Position numbers and translations under genes: made by a program
Notes under the pieces: generated by a model
Told to the model about the DNA's origin: nothing
Databases searched by the model: none
Seen by the model: the letters and a program-made list of their open reading frames with translations, nothing else
Source: Dacryopinax spathularia
Lineage: Eukaryota; Basidiomycota; Dacrymycetes; Dacrymycetales; Dacrymycetaceae
Assembly: GCA_037974965.1 (NCBI GenBank)
Contig: JBBPFI010000004.1
Coordinates: forward strand, 1,674,001-1,738,000
DNA: 64,000 nucleotides
Direction of reading: 5' to 3'
Part shown: positions 46,577 to 60,152 of the stretch, piece by piece
Position numbering within the stretch: the first letter of the stretch is position 1
Layout: each line of letters starts with the position of its first letter

Positions 46577-49500
46577 ATGGCGCTATGTCCCTCTGACCCC
46601 GTGCATGGCTGGGGACCGCTGCTCGCTTCCTCGGCCAAGGGCGGCTCCGGTCATCAGATCCTCTCCTCCGTCTCCCCTACAAGCAGCTATAGGAGCGTGA
46701 AGGCCGCCCTTCAACTGCCGTTGACGGCGAAGATCCTCCGCTTTGCTGCTCCTGAACTGGGGCTGAGCGTTGGGTTGGCACCGTGTTTCGAAGATGCTGT
46801 TGTGAGGTGTGCGTTGCCGGTGCTGTGGTTGGGGGTGTCGGGGGCGCATAGAGCGGGTACGTCCTCCTCTCTCCCTTCCTCCCTTCCTCTCTCCCCATCC
46901 CGTGCTCCTCTCCTTCCTCTCCTTCCTCTCCTTCCTCCTCTTCCTCCTCTTCCTCCTCTTCCTCCTCGTCCTCCTCGTCCTCTTACTGCTCTTGATGCTG
47001 ACGAGTTACGGGGTACAGCACGCCTAAGGCAGAAGAAAGACAAGCCTCTGTCCGTATGGGGCGGCAGGGTGTACTGGGCCAAGCTTGGGCTGCTTGCTGC
47101 TGTTTTGGGCGTGCAGGCGGCCTCGGTGGGGTTTACCGTGCTGAGGAGTCCGTGTCCGTTGGGAGATGAAAGGTTATACACTTCCGTAGTGCTGTTGCTT
47201 GCATATGTGCGTCCTACCCTCTTTCCTCAGATGGAAGAAGACCGGCTGACCAGGTTGTACAGATTGCGTGCATCCCGCTGACGCACTACGAGCACCGCCG
47301 GACCTACTGCGGCAGCACCTCCCTGCTCGTCTTCTACCTCCTCCAGTCCATCCTCTACATCCTGCACATCTCGCCCCTGTCCTCCTCCGTCCCCTTGGTC
47401 CCACTCGCCATCCCGGCCACGCTGCTCGCCCTCCTCCTAACGCTCTTCGTCCTCGAGTACCTTGGCCCGCTTCACCCCCTCCCCGGCCCGACCTCCGTCG
47501 TAGACCTCACCCCCTGCCCCGTCGCGCGAGCGAACATCTTCCAACGCCTAACGTTCAGCTGGATGACCCCCCTCATGATCAAAGGCTACCGCAAGTTCCT
47601 GGAGGAAGACGATCTCTGGGCCCTGCGCGACTGCGACCGGGGCGAGACACTCTCCCACGTGCTCGAATCCGAGTGGAACAAGCAGAAAACGAAGCGTAAG
47701 CCCAGCTTGAGCTGGGCGTTACTGAGGGCGTATGGGGGGCCGATGGTCACGGCGGCGGGGCTGAAGATGGTCCAGGATTGCCTGAGCTACGCGCAGCCTC
47801 AGCTGTTGAGGATGCTGCTGCGGTACGTCAACACCTGGGAGGAATCGCGCACCTTGAGCGGGGCCGACCGGCCCCCACTCGACCCCTACAGAGGGTACAT
47901 GATCGCGACGGTCATGTTCCTCGTCGCGGTCACTCAGACGCTCTGCCTCAACCAATACTTCCAGCGCTGCTTCGAAGTCGGGATGCGTGTCCGCGCCGGG
48001 CTAGTCACAACGATCTACAAAAAGGCGCTCGTCCTCTCCAACGACGAGCGCGGCGCGCGCGCAACGGGCGACATCGTGAACCTGCAGAGCGTGGACGTCA
48101 TGAGGTTGCAGGACCTGTGCACGTATGCGCAGATCCTCTGGTCGGGGCCGTTTCAGATCGTGCTCGCTTTCGTGAGCTTGTATAACCTCATGGGGTGGAG
48201 CATGGCTGCTGGCGTCGGGATTATCGCCGTGTTCATACCGCTCAACACGCTCGTGGCAAGGTATCAGAAGAAATTGCAGCAGAGGCAGATGGGGAACAAG
48301 GATGCGCGGACGCGGCTCATGTCGGAGATCCTGGCGAATATCCGGTCGATCAAGCTGTATGCATGGGAGTACGCGTTCGGCAGGAGGCTGAGGGAGATCA
48401 GGGAGGAGAGAGAGGTGAGGATGCTCAGGAGGATAGGGATCGTTAATGCCGCCAGTGTGTTGTTGTGGGGGAGCGTGCCAGTGTTGGTGAGCTTTGCGAC
48501 GTTCACCATCTACGTCATGACGAGCGAGGTGAGCTCTCTTCCCTTTTTTCTAAAGCAAGCAGGAAAAAAATTGCTGACCTTTGCTGGACGCGTGTGTAGA
48601 AACCCCTAACCTCGGACGTCATCTTCCCCGCTATTTCGCTCTTCAGCCTGCTCCAGTTCCCCATGGCAATGTTCGCGAGCGTGATCACCTCGTTCGTCGA
48701 AGCGTCCGTCGCCATCGGCCGCCTCCAATCATTCCTCCTCGGTACGGAGCTGCAGCCGGATGCGGTCAAGCGCGAGTCGCTTCCCAACCCCCAGCCGGGT
48801 GATATCCTCATCGAAGTCCGCGATGGGGAATTCAAGTGGTCCAAGTCCCAGCCCGAGCCCACCCTGCTCAACATCGACCTCGAAGTCAAGAAGGGCGAGC
48901 TGGTGAGCGTCGTCGGCCGTGTCGGCTCCGGCAAGTCCTCGTTAGCAGCCGCAGTGCTGGGCGAAATGATCAAGACGGACGGAAGCGTCACCCTCCGGGG
49001 GAGCGTGGCGTACGCTCCGCAGCAGCCGTGGATCATGGGCGGGACTGTGAGGGAGAACATCACCTTTGGACATCGGTACGAGCATGAGTTTTATCAGGAG
49101 ACTATTGAGGCTTGTGGGCTCCGAGAGGATCTGGCTATCCTCCCTGAGGGTGATCTCACCGCTGTTGGGGAACGCGGGGTCTCTCTCTCAGGAGGTCAGA
49201 AAGCGCGTATTTCGCTCGCCAGAGCTGTCTATTCCCGAGCGGACATCTTCATCCTCGACGACCCGCTCTCAGCGGTGGACGCGCATGTCGGAAGACACAT
49301 CTTCGACCATGTGATCGGCCCCCGTGGGTTGCTGGCCTCGAAGGCACGGCTGTTGATCACGAACGCAATTCCCTTCGTCCAGCAATCCGATAACATCCTC
49401 ATGATCCGCAACGGGGTCATAGTCGAGCGCGGCTCGTTCAGGCAAGTGATGGCCGCTCGGTCGGATCTCTATCGGCTGCTGAACGAGTTCGGAAAGCGGA

Positions 49501-51733
49501 AAGAACGCAGCGTTTCGCGCGAGCCTGTGGTGCCGGAGGACGAAGCGGACCTCGAAACCATCGCGGACGAGCATGCGGAGGCGGAGCAGGACGAGGACAG
49601 CGACGAGACGATGGCGGAGAAGGAAGCGAGAGGGTTTGGAAAGGAGAATTTCTCGAGGAGGTTTAGTCGTGCTACTTTGCGCCGCGCGTCTGTCTTGTCC
49701 ACGGGGGAGAGGAAGAAGGAGATCATGGAGGTGTCCAAGGCGAGCATGAGCTCGAAGGAGGTTCGTGCGAAGGGGTCTGTCGGGCTGAAGGGTGAGTGTC
49801 TTCTTCCGCTCTCTTCGAGGACGGGGCTGACGCAGGGGGCGCAGTGTACGGCGAGTACATCAAGGCGTGCTCCATTCCGGGCGCGGTCGGTTTCTTCATC
49901 ACCATGGCGCTCATGCAGGGGGCGCAAGTCGGTCAGAACTTGTGGCTTAAGGCTTGGGGAGAACATAACTTGCACACGGGCGACAACGGCGATAAGGGTT
50001 GGTACTTGGGCGTCTTCTTCGCCTTTGGTATCTCCTTCTGCGTGAGTTGCCACCTTCATATCCAGTAATCTCTGTGCTCACTTTGGCACAGCTACTCTCC
50101 TTCACCTCCAGTGTCCTGTTGTGGTGCTTCTGCACCCTGCGCGCTGCCGTCCGCCTGCACGAGAACATGTTCCAAGCACTTATGCGCTCGCCCTTGTCCT
50201 TCTTCGAGACCGTCCCGGTCGGCAGGATCCTGAACGTTGCGAGTCGTGACGTAGCCGTTGTGGACGAAACGCTCGCACGCGTCTTCAGCTCCGCCTTCCG
50301 CACCTTCGCCTCCGTCTTCAGCACCATCTTGGTCTTGGCTATCTCTTCGCCGCCTTTCCTCCTCTTCGTGATCCCGATGTCGCTTGTCTACCGGCAGATC
50401 CAGCGCTACTACCTCGCTTCCAGCCGCGAGCTCAAGCGACTCGACGCCGTCTCCCGCAGTCCTGTCTTCGCCTCATTCCAGGAGACGCTCGGCGGCCTTC
50501 CCTCCATCCGCGCTTTCAGGCAGCAAAAGCGCTTCGTCGCCGAAAACGAGGCGCGCGTGGATGCGAACCAGCAAGCATACTTCCCTTCGTTCACATGCAA
50601 TCGCTGGCTCGCTGTCCGCCTCGAGTTTTTGGGCAGCTGCATCATCTTGATCAGCGCTTTGTTGGCTACGTGGAGCGTGATCACCGGCAGAATCAGCGCT
50701 GGCTTGGTTGGCTTGATGATGTCATATGCTACTTCCGTCACTGGTTCATTGTAAGTTCAGCTGTAATCTATTTCTGGCATCGGCTGATCTTTGCTTAGGA
50801 ACTGGATGGTCCGCTCGGCTACTGAGATCGAGACGAATGCTGTGTCGATCGAGCGTCTTGAGCAGTATGCCGCTTTGGAGCCCGAGGCACCGTTCGAGCT
50901 ACCGGACAAGACGCCCGAGCCTTCTTGGCCACAGGAAGGCCATATCCAATTCGACCATTACTCTACTCGCTACAGGAAAGACGGCAATCTGGTTCTCAAG
51001 GATGTTGTCCTGGACATCAAGCCTGGCGAGAAGATCGGCATTGTTGGTCGTACCGGTGCCGGCAAGTCGACGATGACTCTTGCCTTGTACCGAATCATCG
51101 AGCCAGTCGAGGGCACAATCTTCATTGATGGCGTCGACATCACAAAAATCGGATTGTACGACCTCCGCTCAAGGTTGAGCATCATTCCGCAAGATCCTCA
51201 GCTTTTCGAAGGCAGTGTCCGGCAGAACTTGGACCCGCAGGGCATGTACGACGATAGCCGCATTTGGAGCGCTTTAGAGTCCGTGCAGCTCAGCGGGTAC
51301 ATTAGCCAGATGGAGGGCAAGTTGGATGCGCGGATCAGTGAGGGTGGTTCGAACATGTCCATTGGACAGAGGCAGCTCGTTTGCCTGGCCCGGGCCTTGC
51401 TCAAAGATACCAAGATCCTTGTCATGGACGAGGCGACGGCAGTGCGTTTCCTTTCCTTACACGTGTTTTGTCCATATCTGACTGATGAGGCAGGCGGTTG
51501 ATGTCGAGTCCGACGAACACATTCAGCGCGTTATCCGCGAAGAATTTGCCACGCGGACGATCCTCACCATTGCTCATCGTTTGAACACGGTGATGGACTC
51601 GACCAGGATCTTGGTAATGAAGGAAGGACGAGTGGCCGAGTTTGCCCCTCCGCAGGAGCTCCTGCAGAACAAAGATTCCCTTTTCTATGGGTTGGCGAGG
51701 GAGGCCGGTATCCGCTTTGGCGACACCAACTAG
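46577..51733 (+). CDS. ABC transporter subfamily C (Ycf1/MRP-like)
   Basis: Full-size pump of the glutathione-conjugate type, likely on the vacuole or plasma membrane. The start [16 protein letters not shown] opens a TMD0 section with [20 protein letters not shown] and further spans. TMD1 has [40 protein letters not shown] and [18 protein letters not shown]1 has Walker [10 protein letters not shown], signature [14 protein letters not shown] and Walker [15 protein letters not shown] charged linker follows; TMD2 begins [21 protein letters not shown]2 has [25 protein letters not shown] (Met for Leu) and ILVMDEATA, cut by an intron before [14 protein letters not shown]. The end is GIRFGDTN. About 1,500 residues, complete; intron 1 (46857-47018) carries a pyrimidine repeat. 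Confidence 0.95.
46860..46985. repeat. pyrimidine-rich repeat in ABCC intron 1
   Basis: Tandem CTTCCT/CCTCTT units, mainly from 46865 on, inside the intron that separates exon 1 from RLRQKKDK. The strand asymmetry (C+T only) is strong. It shifts reading frames without effect on the protein. Confidence 0.75.
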
Positions 51734-53172
51734 ACATAGACTCAGATATCCATGCTGTAGCTATAGCTGGAATTACATAGATTCGTTCGTCGCGGTTTCA
51801 GTCTGGCCACCCAGCACCTCCTGCCAATTTTCAGTTCTAGGCTCCTAGCAGACGGACTGGTATCGGGCAGAACAATGCGACACCATAGTGGACAGTGCAA
51901 CTCACACCGCAAGCAGGCCCCTCTCCTCTCTCTTTCAGCGCTGCCCCTTCACCAGGACAATAAAACGCATGACCACGTCCAGACCCACCACAGAGGGTGT
52001 CGTCGAGACCTGCTTCCAAACAGTAAAGTGTTACTCTTTTGAGAGGCTCGGAAAATCTCGTCCCAAATGGAGCAACTCAGCCGCTGACCGCGGATGACTC
52101 TGCGCACCCTCACCGCTGAAACATTAGACATGCCATGGAAATAACTCCGCATCAGAAGCTCTGAGAAGCTCGCTGCAGTTTAGCCCGAAAAGGCAGGTGG
52201 AGAAGCCTCATGGGAGCAAATTTAGGCTGCGTCTCACCTTCTTCTGGTGCTCGTACATGAATCATTCGCAAGTTGGGCTGGGATTCGATTGGCACTTGTG
52301 GGACTCTGGCTCATAAGCCCTGTCAGCGAATTTGTGCTCGGTGGTAGAAAAGTCATAGAATGGGAATCTGTAATGGCGGTCACTTAATCCCAGACCAGGT
52401 TGAGCTTTTTTCGGCTGGTGGAAGAACTCCGCGGCTTCGACAATGCACGAGATCACCTCGTGCCGCGTTGTCGAGCTAAATAAAGTCCTGGAGCGGAAGA
52501 AGGGTATCTTCTCCGTGCGATACTCCGCGGTGGAGGCACACCCTGCAAAACCACAGCGGTAGCTTCTGGTACTGTCGGTACTCTTTCTGTATGGCCACGT
52601 CATGGATTATACAATGATGAGGGTATGAGGCCTCTTCGGGTCCTACTGTGTGAGAGTCTGTGGACATCACTCTGTAAGAACAGGAGGTCAGGCGATCAAG
52701 ACGGCATTCTCCCGCCTCGATGCACACAGCCAAACACAGGGATATGTGGGTCTTTCCATCGGCCACAAGCTAGTTCAGTACAAATTGCATATTGCTTACA
52801 ACCAAGGAATCCGTACAACTACATCGTCTTACATCCTTTGCTAACCATCCGTCCGTCCTGGACACGTCCTCCGTCTGCCAACTATCAAAATCGATCCTTC
52901 CCTGCTTCTGTTAATCCTCATCTTCCAACCACGGGAGATAGTAAAAAAAGGAACGAATAAAGAGACAAAAGAGATAAGAAAAGGGAGATCTGGGGAGGCA
53001 GTGACCATCCGCTGTTGTAGGATGCCTACGCGTGCTCCGCACATGATCGCATCGCATATTCCATATCCATCCAAGGTGCGAGTTATTTTGCGCAGGTCGG
53101 AGCGTGGCCTCAATCGTTGTGCAATCATACACTTCTGTGGCTGCTGAATTGGTTGGGTCGGCCGCATGGCTC
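51734..53172. other. convergent intergenic region
   Basis: 1.44 kb between the ABCC stop and the stop of the minus-strand regulator. A frame at 52262-52603 (minus) and an overlapping one at 52476-52766 are open for about 100 codons but match no family I know. Otherwise nothing seen. Confidence 0.5.
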
Positions 53173-56100
53173 TCATGGCGCATGTTGCATCCCGTACTCC
53201 CTCGCTACAAAGAGCATTCTCCTGAGATCCGTTCCAGCAAAACAGTTCGGGCGAGTCTGCTCATCGCTCCTGAGCCCATCAACATCTTTATCGACATCAA
53301 GCTCGTCTTCGACATTCCCGCCGGCACCGTCATGTCCTCCGTTGGCGGCGTGGCCAGCAAGGCTTGAACGGATGATGCTGATGAGCATCTGAGCGAACCA
53401 GTAATACGGCGAGGCGTGGTTGACTAATGCGTATTGGGGTGATGCGCCGCCTGTGGGAGTCTGTGAACCGGTGGTAGTCCGGTCGGTGCTGTTGGAGGAG
53501 GTTCGCCTCGGTGCACCTGGCCTGGTGTTATCTTGAGTACCAGAGTCGTCGGACATATCAGCAATATCCATCGTCGTCGGCTGGCTGTTCTTTGTCCCAG
53601 GGTGTGGGCAAAGTCGATCCGCTGTCCAGCGTTTCTTCCACTAGATACGTCGTTAGCTACGGTCTTTAGCGGAAGTGTGATAAAGCTTACCCGCTGAAGA
53701 GCAGACTGATACGCCTCCAGCACCTCAGCCTCGTTCCACCACCGGCCACTGGCCATACCACCCAGCGCCCAACGCTTCGTCACCGGCCCTCCAGCCTTCT
53801 CACCCTCGCCGAAAGTCATCAAACCCCTAACGAGAGTGAGGATGACGACAATGCGGGCGAAGGGGCCCATTTCCGCAAACTTGGCATCTTCCGCCGCGCT
53901 GGTCGCTGCACTCTCCTCCAGCCCTGTGGCGGCAGCGTGGGACGGTACGGGGCGGAGGACGTCCTTCATCGCTTGGTCCAGAGTGACACCAGCAGAAGAG
54001 TGCTGAACAGTCATGGCCATCCCCCACTCTTGTGCAGTCTTCGCCTGCCAGAGCAAATCCGGGGCAGGCAGGGGGATATGGGCCACATGATTCGGGTGGA
54101 CAATAGCGGGTATGGACGACTCGAGCGAGGAGAGCGTGTCGAGGATGTAGACAAGGAAAGCAGCGCGACGATAGGTCTCGACCTGAATCCAGTCTCTCCA
54201 TTTACGGTCGAGGGCGGACTCGTTCCCCGGCTCGAGAAGCCAGACGATTTGGTCACGCATGAAGCCGGCGTTGGAGGCATGCTCGGCGGTGGGCACGAAT
54301 AGACCAGCTTGACGCGCGATGGTGACGATTGTTCCCAGGAACAGGTGTCCTACCAACCTAAGTTCCGGATTCAGCAATAGGCCTTACGCCTAGCGGACGG
54401 AGAGCAGCTTACCGATCACAATCATCCCCACTCATCAAGCTCGGCGCATTGTACAACATCAGCGCCTGCACGACGGCAAGCATCTCCATTCTCGTCATCC
54501 CCTTCTTCTGCTTATGGAAGTTCCTGACAAGCATGTCGGCTTTCTCGATCCTCACCTGGGGCAGGATCTCCTGGCCCCAGCTGGCAACTTCGTTGAAGTC
54601 AGGCTTGTGCGGGCGGACGGACATCACGCCGCCAACGCCGCCAACCGAACAAATGGCGAATGCCAGTGGACCCGGGAGGGAGGCCAGACGGAAGGTCGGC
54701 TCGTGCACGAAGGGAAGATGGACAAGCATGCCGTTCAAGCTGCGACTAGCGAGCGAGCAGAGGATGGACAATCGAGGCAGCTTCCACCGCGGGACTTGGT
54801 AACAGTAGGCGAAGAAGCCTGGTGGGACGTAGAATCTGTCATTGGGATCACGATTGCATACGCCACGGATGAGCTCCATGCGCGAGCCATCGATCTTCAG
54901 CAATGTTTGTTCGGCTAGGAACGCGTCCCTGTCCCGGGTGTTCGTGCGTTGCAGGTAGGCAGCAAGCTCGCGGTGTGTCGCGTCCGTGTTTGCGGAATTT
55001 CCTTGGGCAGCAGCTTGAGCAGAGTTGACTGCAGCCTGGGCCGCGGCAATCTGTTCTTGCTGATGCTGCAAAGGCAGATCGCCTAGCCCGTGTGAGTGCG
55101 CATGCTCAGCATCGCTCTCGCCGGCAGAGAGGTCCACGTCGCTCATTGGCACGTCCTCGTAGCCGCCAGAAAGGACAGCTTCTAGCGGTACGCCGGCACC
55201 GTCGTTCGGCGAGGTCCCAGAAGGAGGAGAGATGCTGATGCTCGTCGGAGGACTCGTTGCGAGTGCGGGATCAGAGAGCAGTGAGGGGCTCGGGAAGAGA
55301 TTGCTCGATCCCGGCGAATGTGAGCTGTTGCTCTGTGCACTACCGATCGCCGCTGCAGCCGCAACAGCATTCCCAGCACCAACACCAGAGTGGGCAAAGC
55401 CAGCGGCAGCGTCAGCCCAGCTTTGGGCTGCGGCGGCAGCATATCGAGCATGCTGTTGCTGGGACGAATTGCTCGTTGTTCGGAATCCGTATTCGTCTTG
55501 CTCGTACTCTCCACTTGCGCCAGTCCCGTACCGCAGGCCGTTAGCGCTGAACGCATCGGGCCATATATGCTGTAGTACTTCGGGTCCTAGGTGGTTTCCG
55601 ACGGACTGAGCTTGTTCGTGCACACCGTTGGTGTTGCCGTTGGTGTTATTTCCGTGAGATCCGGAGAGGCCAGGATGGGAAGGCGAAGATGAGAGTTGGA
55701 AGGGCGGGACGAGCGGGAACCCGCTTGCTTGCAGCATATTCTCCAATGGACTTGGAAGATCGGGACTCGTGAGCGTCGCCCCCGTGCCCGTGCTAGCGCT
55801 CTGCAGCACGCTCGCACTCTGTTGTGAGTGTGCGCTGGCGACTTGTGTATTGACCGCAAGCGGAGGTAGCGGCGGTGATATGCGGGAAGCCGAAGATGAT
55901 GATCCGTTCGTCGCTGCTCTCCTCCTCCTGCGAGTTGGGGAGACCGTAGGAGAAGTTGGTGACGGCAAGGGAGGCGAGCCATTCGCACCTCCTACCATCC
56001 CTGCCCCGCCAGAGCCAGCAGGCGCATGTACTTGCGCAGGAGGAAGAGTAGGATCGTCCGGATGCTGGCGCCGCCTGTGCCTTAACAGCACATCGGAACG

Positions 56101-56309
56101 TGCGAACTCTTTGGCGCATTTGGGGCACTTGAATGGGCGAATATCTTGGTCTGATGTGCGCATATACGATGGTTAGCGGCTTCATCTGGGGTAAAGAAGG
56201 TATCAGGCTCACGTTTCCGCTCATGTCGCTTGAGGTACTCGAGTCGCGAATAGTTGGAGCCGCACAGACGGCACTCGTACTTCGTAGCGGGGTCACCAGG
56301 AGCGCACAT
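53173..56309 (-). CDS. C2H2 zinc-finger transcription factor with fungal_trans domain
   Basis: Nuclear regulator. The start MCAPGDPATKYECRLCGSNY leads into two C2H2 fingers: ECRLCGSNYSRLEYLKRHERK, then across an intron FKCPKCAKEFARSDVLLRHR. A long Ser/Pro/Ala/Gln-rich section follows, with Asn/Gly runs and an Ala/Gln-rich coiled stretch (EQIAAAQAAVNSAQAAAQ). The middle homology region begins near ELIRGVCNRDPNDRFYVPPG and includes LPFVHEPTFRLASLPGPLAF, MEMLAVVQALMLYNAP, GHLFLGTIVTIARQAGLF and YRRAAFLVYILDTLSSLES. The C-terminal exon is low-complexity and ends EYGMQHAP, stop at 53173-53175. About 1,000 residues. The target genes are unknown. The last exon boundary (53640-53690) is the least sure part. 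Confidence 0.85.
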
Positions 56310-59300
56310 CGTGAGTTGCGGAAGGTCGTGACGGGGTGTATTACGAAGGGGAGTGCGTGAAGGAGGGTGTGGGGATAATATGGGGTCGTGAAATTGGTCA
56401 GGGCTGTGATGAGGTTAGGAAGGGGACGATGCTTGGGTGCTGGTGGAGGCGTCTCACGTCCAGCGATAGCAGTGGGGTAGCCTATATGCGCGGTAGCACA
56501 ACAGTAACAACAACGGAAACTGTTCAATTGTGCAGCCAAGCAAAGGCGATGGGGTAGCCTGTAATAGACTGCTCGACAGAAGGGGGGTTACGATGGTGGG
56601 GGGTGAGCAGGGGATGAGGAGGGGGACCAAGAGGTGGAGGCACACCTGTCGTACGCGGGGCCAGGGCGTTATGTACTCAGCAATCCCACGCGCGGGTGCA
56701 GTCAGTCACGCCCTTTCTCCCTCTTCCTGCAGGTCTGCCACAAGTTGCTTGCTCTGCTCACCCCAGGCCAGACACACGCTCCGTTTGATCAATTACAGCA
56801 CATGCGCCCGGCTTCGCTGGGCATGTCTCTGAGCTGGCTAACGGGAAGCAGAATCACGGGGGTCCGGCGCCGATACTCCCGTCGGCTTTCCCCCTATCCC
56901 TCGCCCCGTCCAATACGCTCTCGGTGGTCACAGAAGGTCTCACGGGGGTACACTTGGGAGCGTGGGAGGAAAGGATGTCTCGGCCGGCCTACCCGGGGTC
57001 CCACAAAATCCCACATCAAAACCCCAATTATGCTCGCAGACAAGACCAAGGTATAAGACTCCTCGCCCCGCTCGGGTCTCTCACCACTGCAGCTTGTGCC
57101 ACATCCCCCAGCCAGGTCCAGGGGTCTGCGTCATGCACCAGACGCAACCCCAGCCGGAGTCGAAAGGTGGAGGTAGCCTAATTCCGCCTCCGATACCAAT
57201 TCAGGTTTCTCCCGTTTGTCCGTCCCGAGGCTAAAATAGCTGCAAGGGAGCAGGGATCGGACAGGGTGTGCCATCGGGTGCGCGGATAAATAGACGTGCT
57301 CCTTTTAGAATTACTGCCTCTGGGGTGTTCCGCACCTTGGGGCTTCTGCCAGTCCGGATTGGGTCTGATGAGTCGACCGGGAACGGTGAGACAGCCAGGA
57401 TAAACCGGACCCCTGGGCTGACCAGCTGACCTGCACGCCCGGACATTCCAGTCGTCCCATCTTCCCGCGCAGACCAGCGATTCGCAAAATGCGAGACAGC
57501 TGTCTATTGCACATAAAGCGAGGCCTTGGTAAGGAAATGCAAAGCACTCTTACGTAGGCTGCGCTAATAATAAAATATCGACAATAATACAGCGATCCTA
57601 CAATAGCCCATCTTTGGACGTCGATTCGCTAATGATAGCAGGGACACTGAGTTGTCGTACCATCCTATCGGCACGCTTCATGCCTCGTGTGCTCCGCCAT
57701 AAGCCAGCGCTTCTACCGCGGCATCATCCCGCCCGTCACAAACGAGTGAGAAGAAATCCTAGCGGTCCAATCGCCCGATGCGCGGCCGCTCTAGCGTGCT
57801 GATATTCCCTCTTCTAGCTCTAATAGCAAGGGATCGGGCGGATCTGCTCTCCCTGCGCGTCATTGTCATATCTTCGATGCTCTAGTGGTCATCTGCTGGA
57901 AAGTTGACCCGGTCAACCGTATCGCTATCCTTCGCTGGAACATACTGCCGCAAGCCCTTTGACGTAAACTCGCCTCCTTTTACCCGGGGCAAACGTCTAT
58001 ACACGTAAGCAAACCAGGGGGAACTAAAGGACCGGCGGATACTCCGAGCTTCTTTGGAGCTTCAGTTGCGGGCTTCGACGGGAAGAAGACCGGTGATCTC
58101 GCCGTTCCTGGCTATATATGGGATGTCACAAGAAGCATTGGAATGAGGCCGAATGTTTGACAGAGGCGTTATCGCCGATAGAGTCATTCCTCTGGCGCAT
58201 GTTCTCTTGCAGCTGCGGTAAGCCTTGCACGCTAAGTCGATCTCAAGATACTAAATCTTATCGCTTTTCTGGTTTTCTGGCCTGATGCCTCTTGTTGGCG
58301 ATCTCCGCTGACAGTTGCCCACATAAACTTCTCTTTCGGTTCGGCAACAGTAGTCTCTAATTTGTTGAAACAACGATACGGAAGACCCTTTCGAAGCTCT
58401 GGATCGCTCTTTTCCGAGCAACTGGCGAGCGAGCGACGGAACGGAAGGGCGCATCATGGCCTGGCGACGTGCTTTCATAGCAGACTCGGCCGGATGATCG
58501 GGGTCGATCAACGCCCCAGCGCCCTGCTGATCCTGGCCAGTGGCCATGGGATAGACGACGGGAGGGGGTTCTTTCTGATATCTGGCCTCGTCGCTTCGCA
58601 ACTTCGCTCTTCACTTCATCACGGCGGGCCCGATCACGCTAGCCAGGGGAGAGAAAGCCTCTCAATGAAGCACCATTACTGTCGATCAGATCAATAGGCC
58701 ACCTGAAGACGTCGTGACTGCAGCGATGAGACCTCACTGTCTGATCGAAAGCTGAGGGGCAACCAACGTCTGATCCTCCTCTGGAATGTCGATCATCCGT
58801 ACGTCAGCCCGACCCTGCGCACCCCGTGGTCGGTCATCCTTTTAGCTCGCTTCCTAGAGGGCGGGGCGCCTCTCCACATACAGACATACCCGACTGTCAT
58901 CAACGGCGGCCCGCCGCTCCCTCCACCCCGCCCCTTGCCGCCCTTCTCCATACATACCAGCATGCACACCATGTGTAACGTTCCCCAACCTACAGTCGGA
59001 GCAAGGTGTGGGGTCCCCGCGTTCCCCGGAAGCACGGCAAGCCTACCACACGGGACCAATCACCGCCCGGAAGAGGTGCAGCCTCAGGGGCGAAAATCCC
59101 TCATCAATTCATGTTGTCTCACTGTGACCTTGCGCCCTGATTGACTTGCCTGCGGGATCGGAGTTGCATTGTATTACTCTTACGGTATTCTTGCTATGTT
59201 TTGCCTGGCTTGGTCTGGCAATGATCTGGGTGAGACTGGTGTGGGTCTCGTACTCCTAGTCCTTGCATGGCTACGGGCTTACTTGTCGAAATTCTTCACA

Positions 59301-60152
59301 AAGTCGGCCCGAGAGAGAACAGCCGCTGGAGCTGCGCAAGGTGTGTTGGATGCCTGGGACAGGAACAGCGCGTCTCTCCCAGGGATGTTGAGATATCCCT
59401 TCTGCTGTATGCTGTGAACGTCACGAAATGGGTGATTGTTTCTCGGGGTTCATAAGACTTGACTTCATCAAGGCTCTTACCGTGCGGTCATGCGATGGGT
59501 GGTGAGATCAGCTCAGCCGTGCAATTGATCTTGCTGCATTCTTGTGCGCAAACGAGCTCCAACGTCCCCAACGTTTCACGTGTTCCGGCCAATCGCCCTC
59601 TCCCGCCATTGGTCGCCCCTACCACTCCTGCTGAGGGACGTCTCCCTAGTGCCTCCACATTTCATCCAAGCCCAAGGCAGCAATTACTACCGCTTGTCTC
59701 GGGTCATCGCAATTAAGCTTCCTAGCCCATCCACAACGTTCTGCGGAGAAGCCTGAACCAGAACCTCAGGGGCGAAATTCCCGCAGGGTTCGGTGGTCCC
59801 CTGAGGGTTGTTTATGGGGTTTAATTGGATGGTTCCTACGGCTGTTGTTGGCGTGGAGCATTGTTGCCCTACGATTCTTCATGTCTGTTAAACGCTACAA
59901 GCCTAGCAAATCAGGCCAATGGCAGTCCGTCGGCAGCTTCTGCCCGAGACACGGACACACCGCGTCGGAACTGCCTTTCGCCGTTTCGCAGAGGCTGAAT
60001 TCGATCAGGAGAGCGAAGAGCCATACGGACCGTACTGTATATCGGTGACCGCGACCACCCAGTGGACAACAAGATAATGCTTTTTCATTCCATCAACTCG
60101 GTCTACATAACAGTTCATGATTGTTCATATGGTGTTTTCCCAGGCACAGCGC
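56310..60152. other. 3.8 kb region without a convincing gene
   Basis: The longest gene-free stretch in the window. Frames of 60-140 codons occur on both strands but show no domain, no signal peptide worth naming and no consistent splice chain. The sequence CCTCAGGGGCGAAA occurs twice (59085-59098 and 59765-59778). It may hold the long promoter of the C2H2 regulator (start at 56309, minus) and the leu4 3' flank, or a non-coding RNA. Confidence 0.5.
59765..59808. repeat. inverted repeat with STRE-type arms
   Basis: CCTCAGGGG and its exact complement CCCCTGAGG are separated by about 26 bases. Both arms contain the stress-response motif AGGGG/CCCCT. The left arm is part of the CCTCAGGGGCGAAA sequence that recurs 680 bp upstream. 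Confidence 0.55.

Noticed and set aside
52262-52603. Open frame of 113 codons (minus) between the ABCC and C2H2 genes
   Set aside because: No known domain, no homologue recalled and an overlapping frame of similar length; not enough to call a gene.
59169-59417. 82-codon frame with a hydrophobic first half
   Set aside because: Lone frame with no splice partner or domain in a gene-free region; likely chance.
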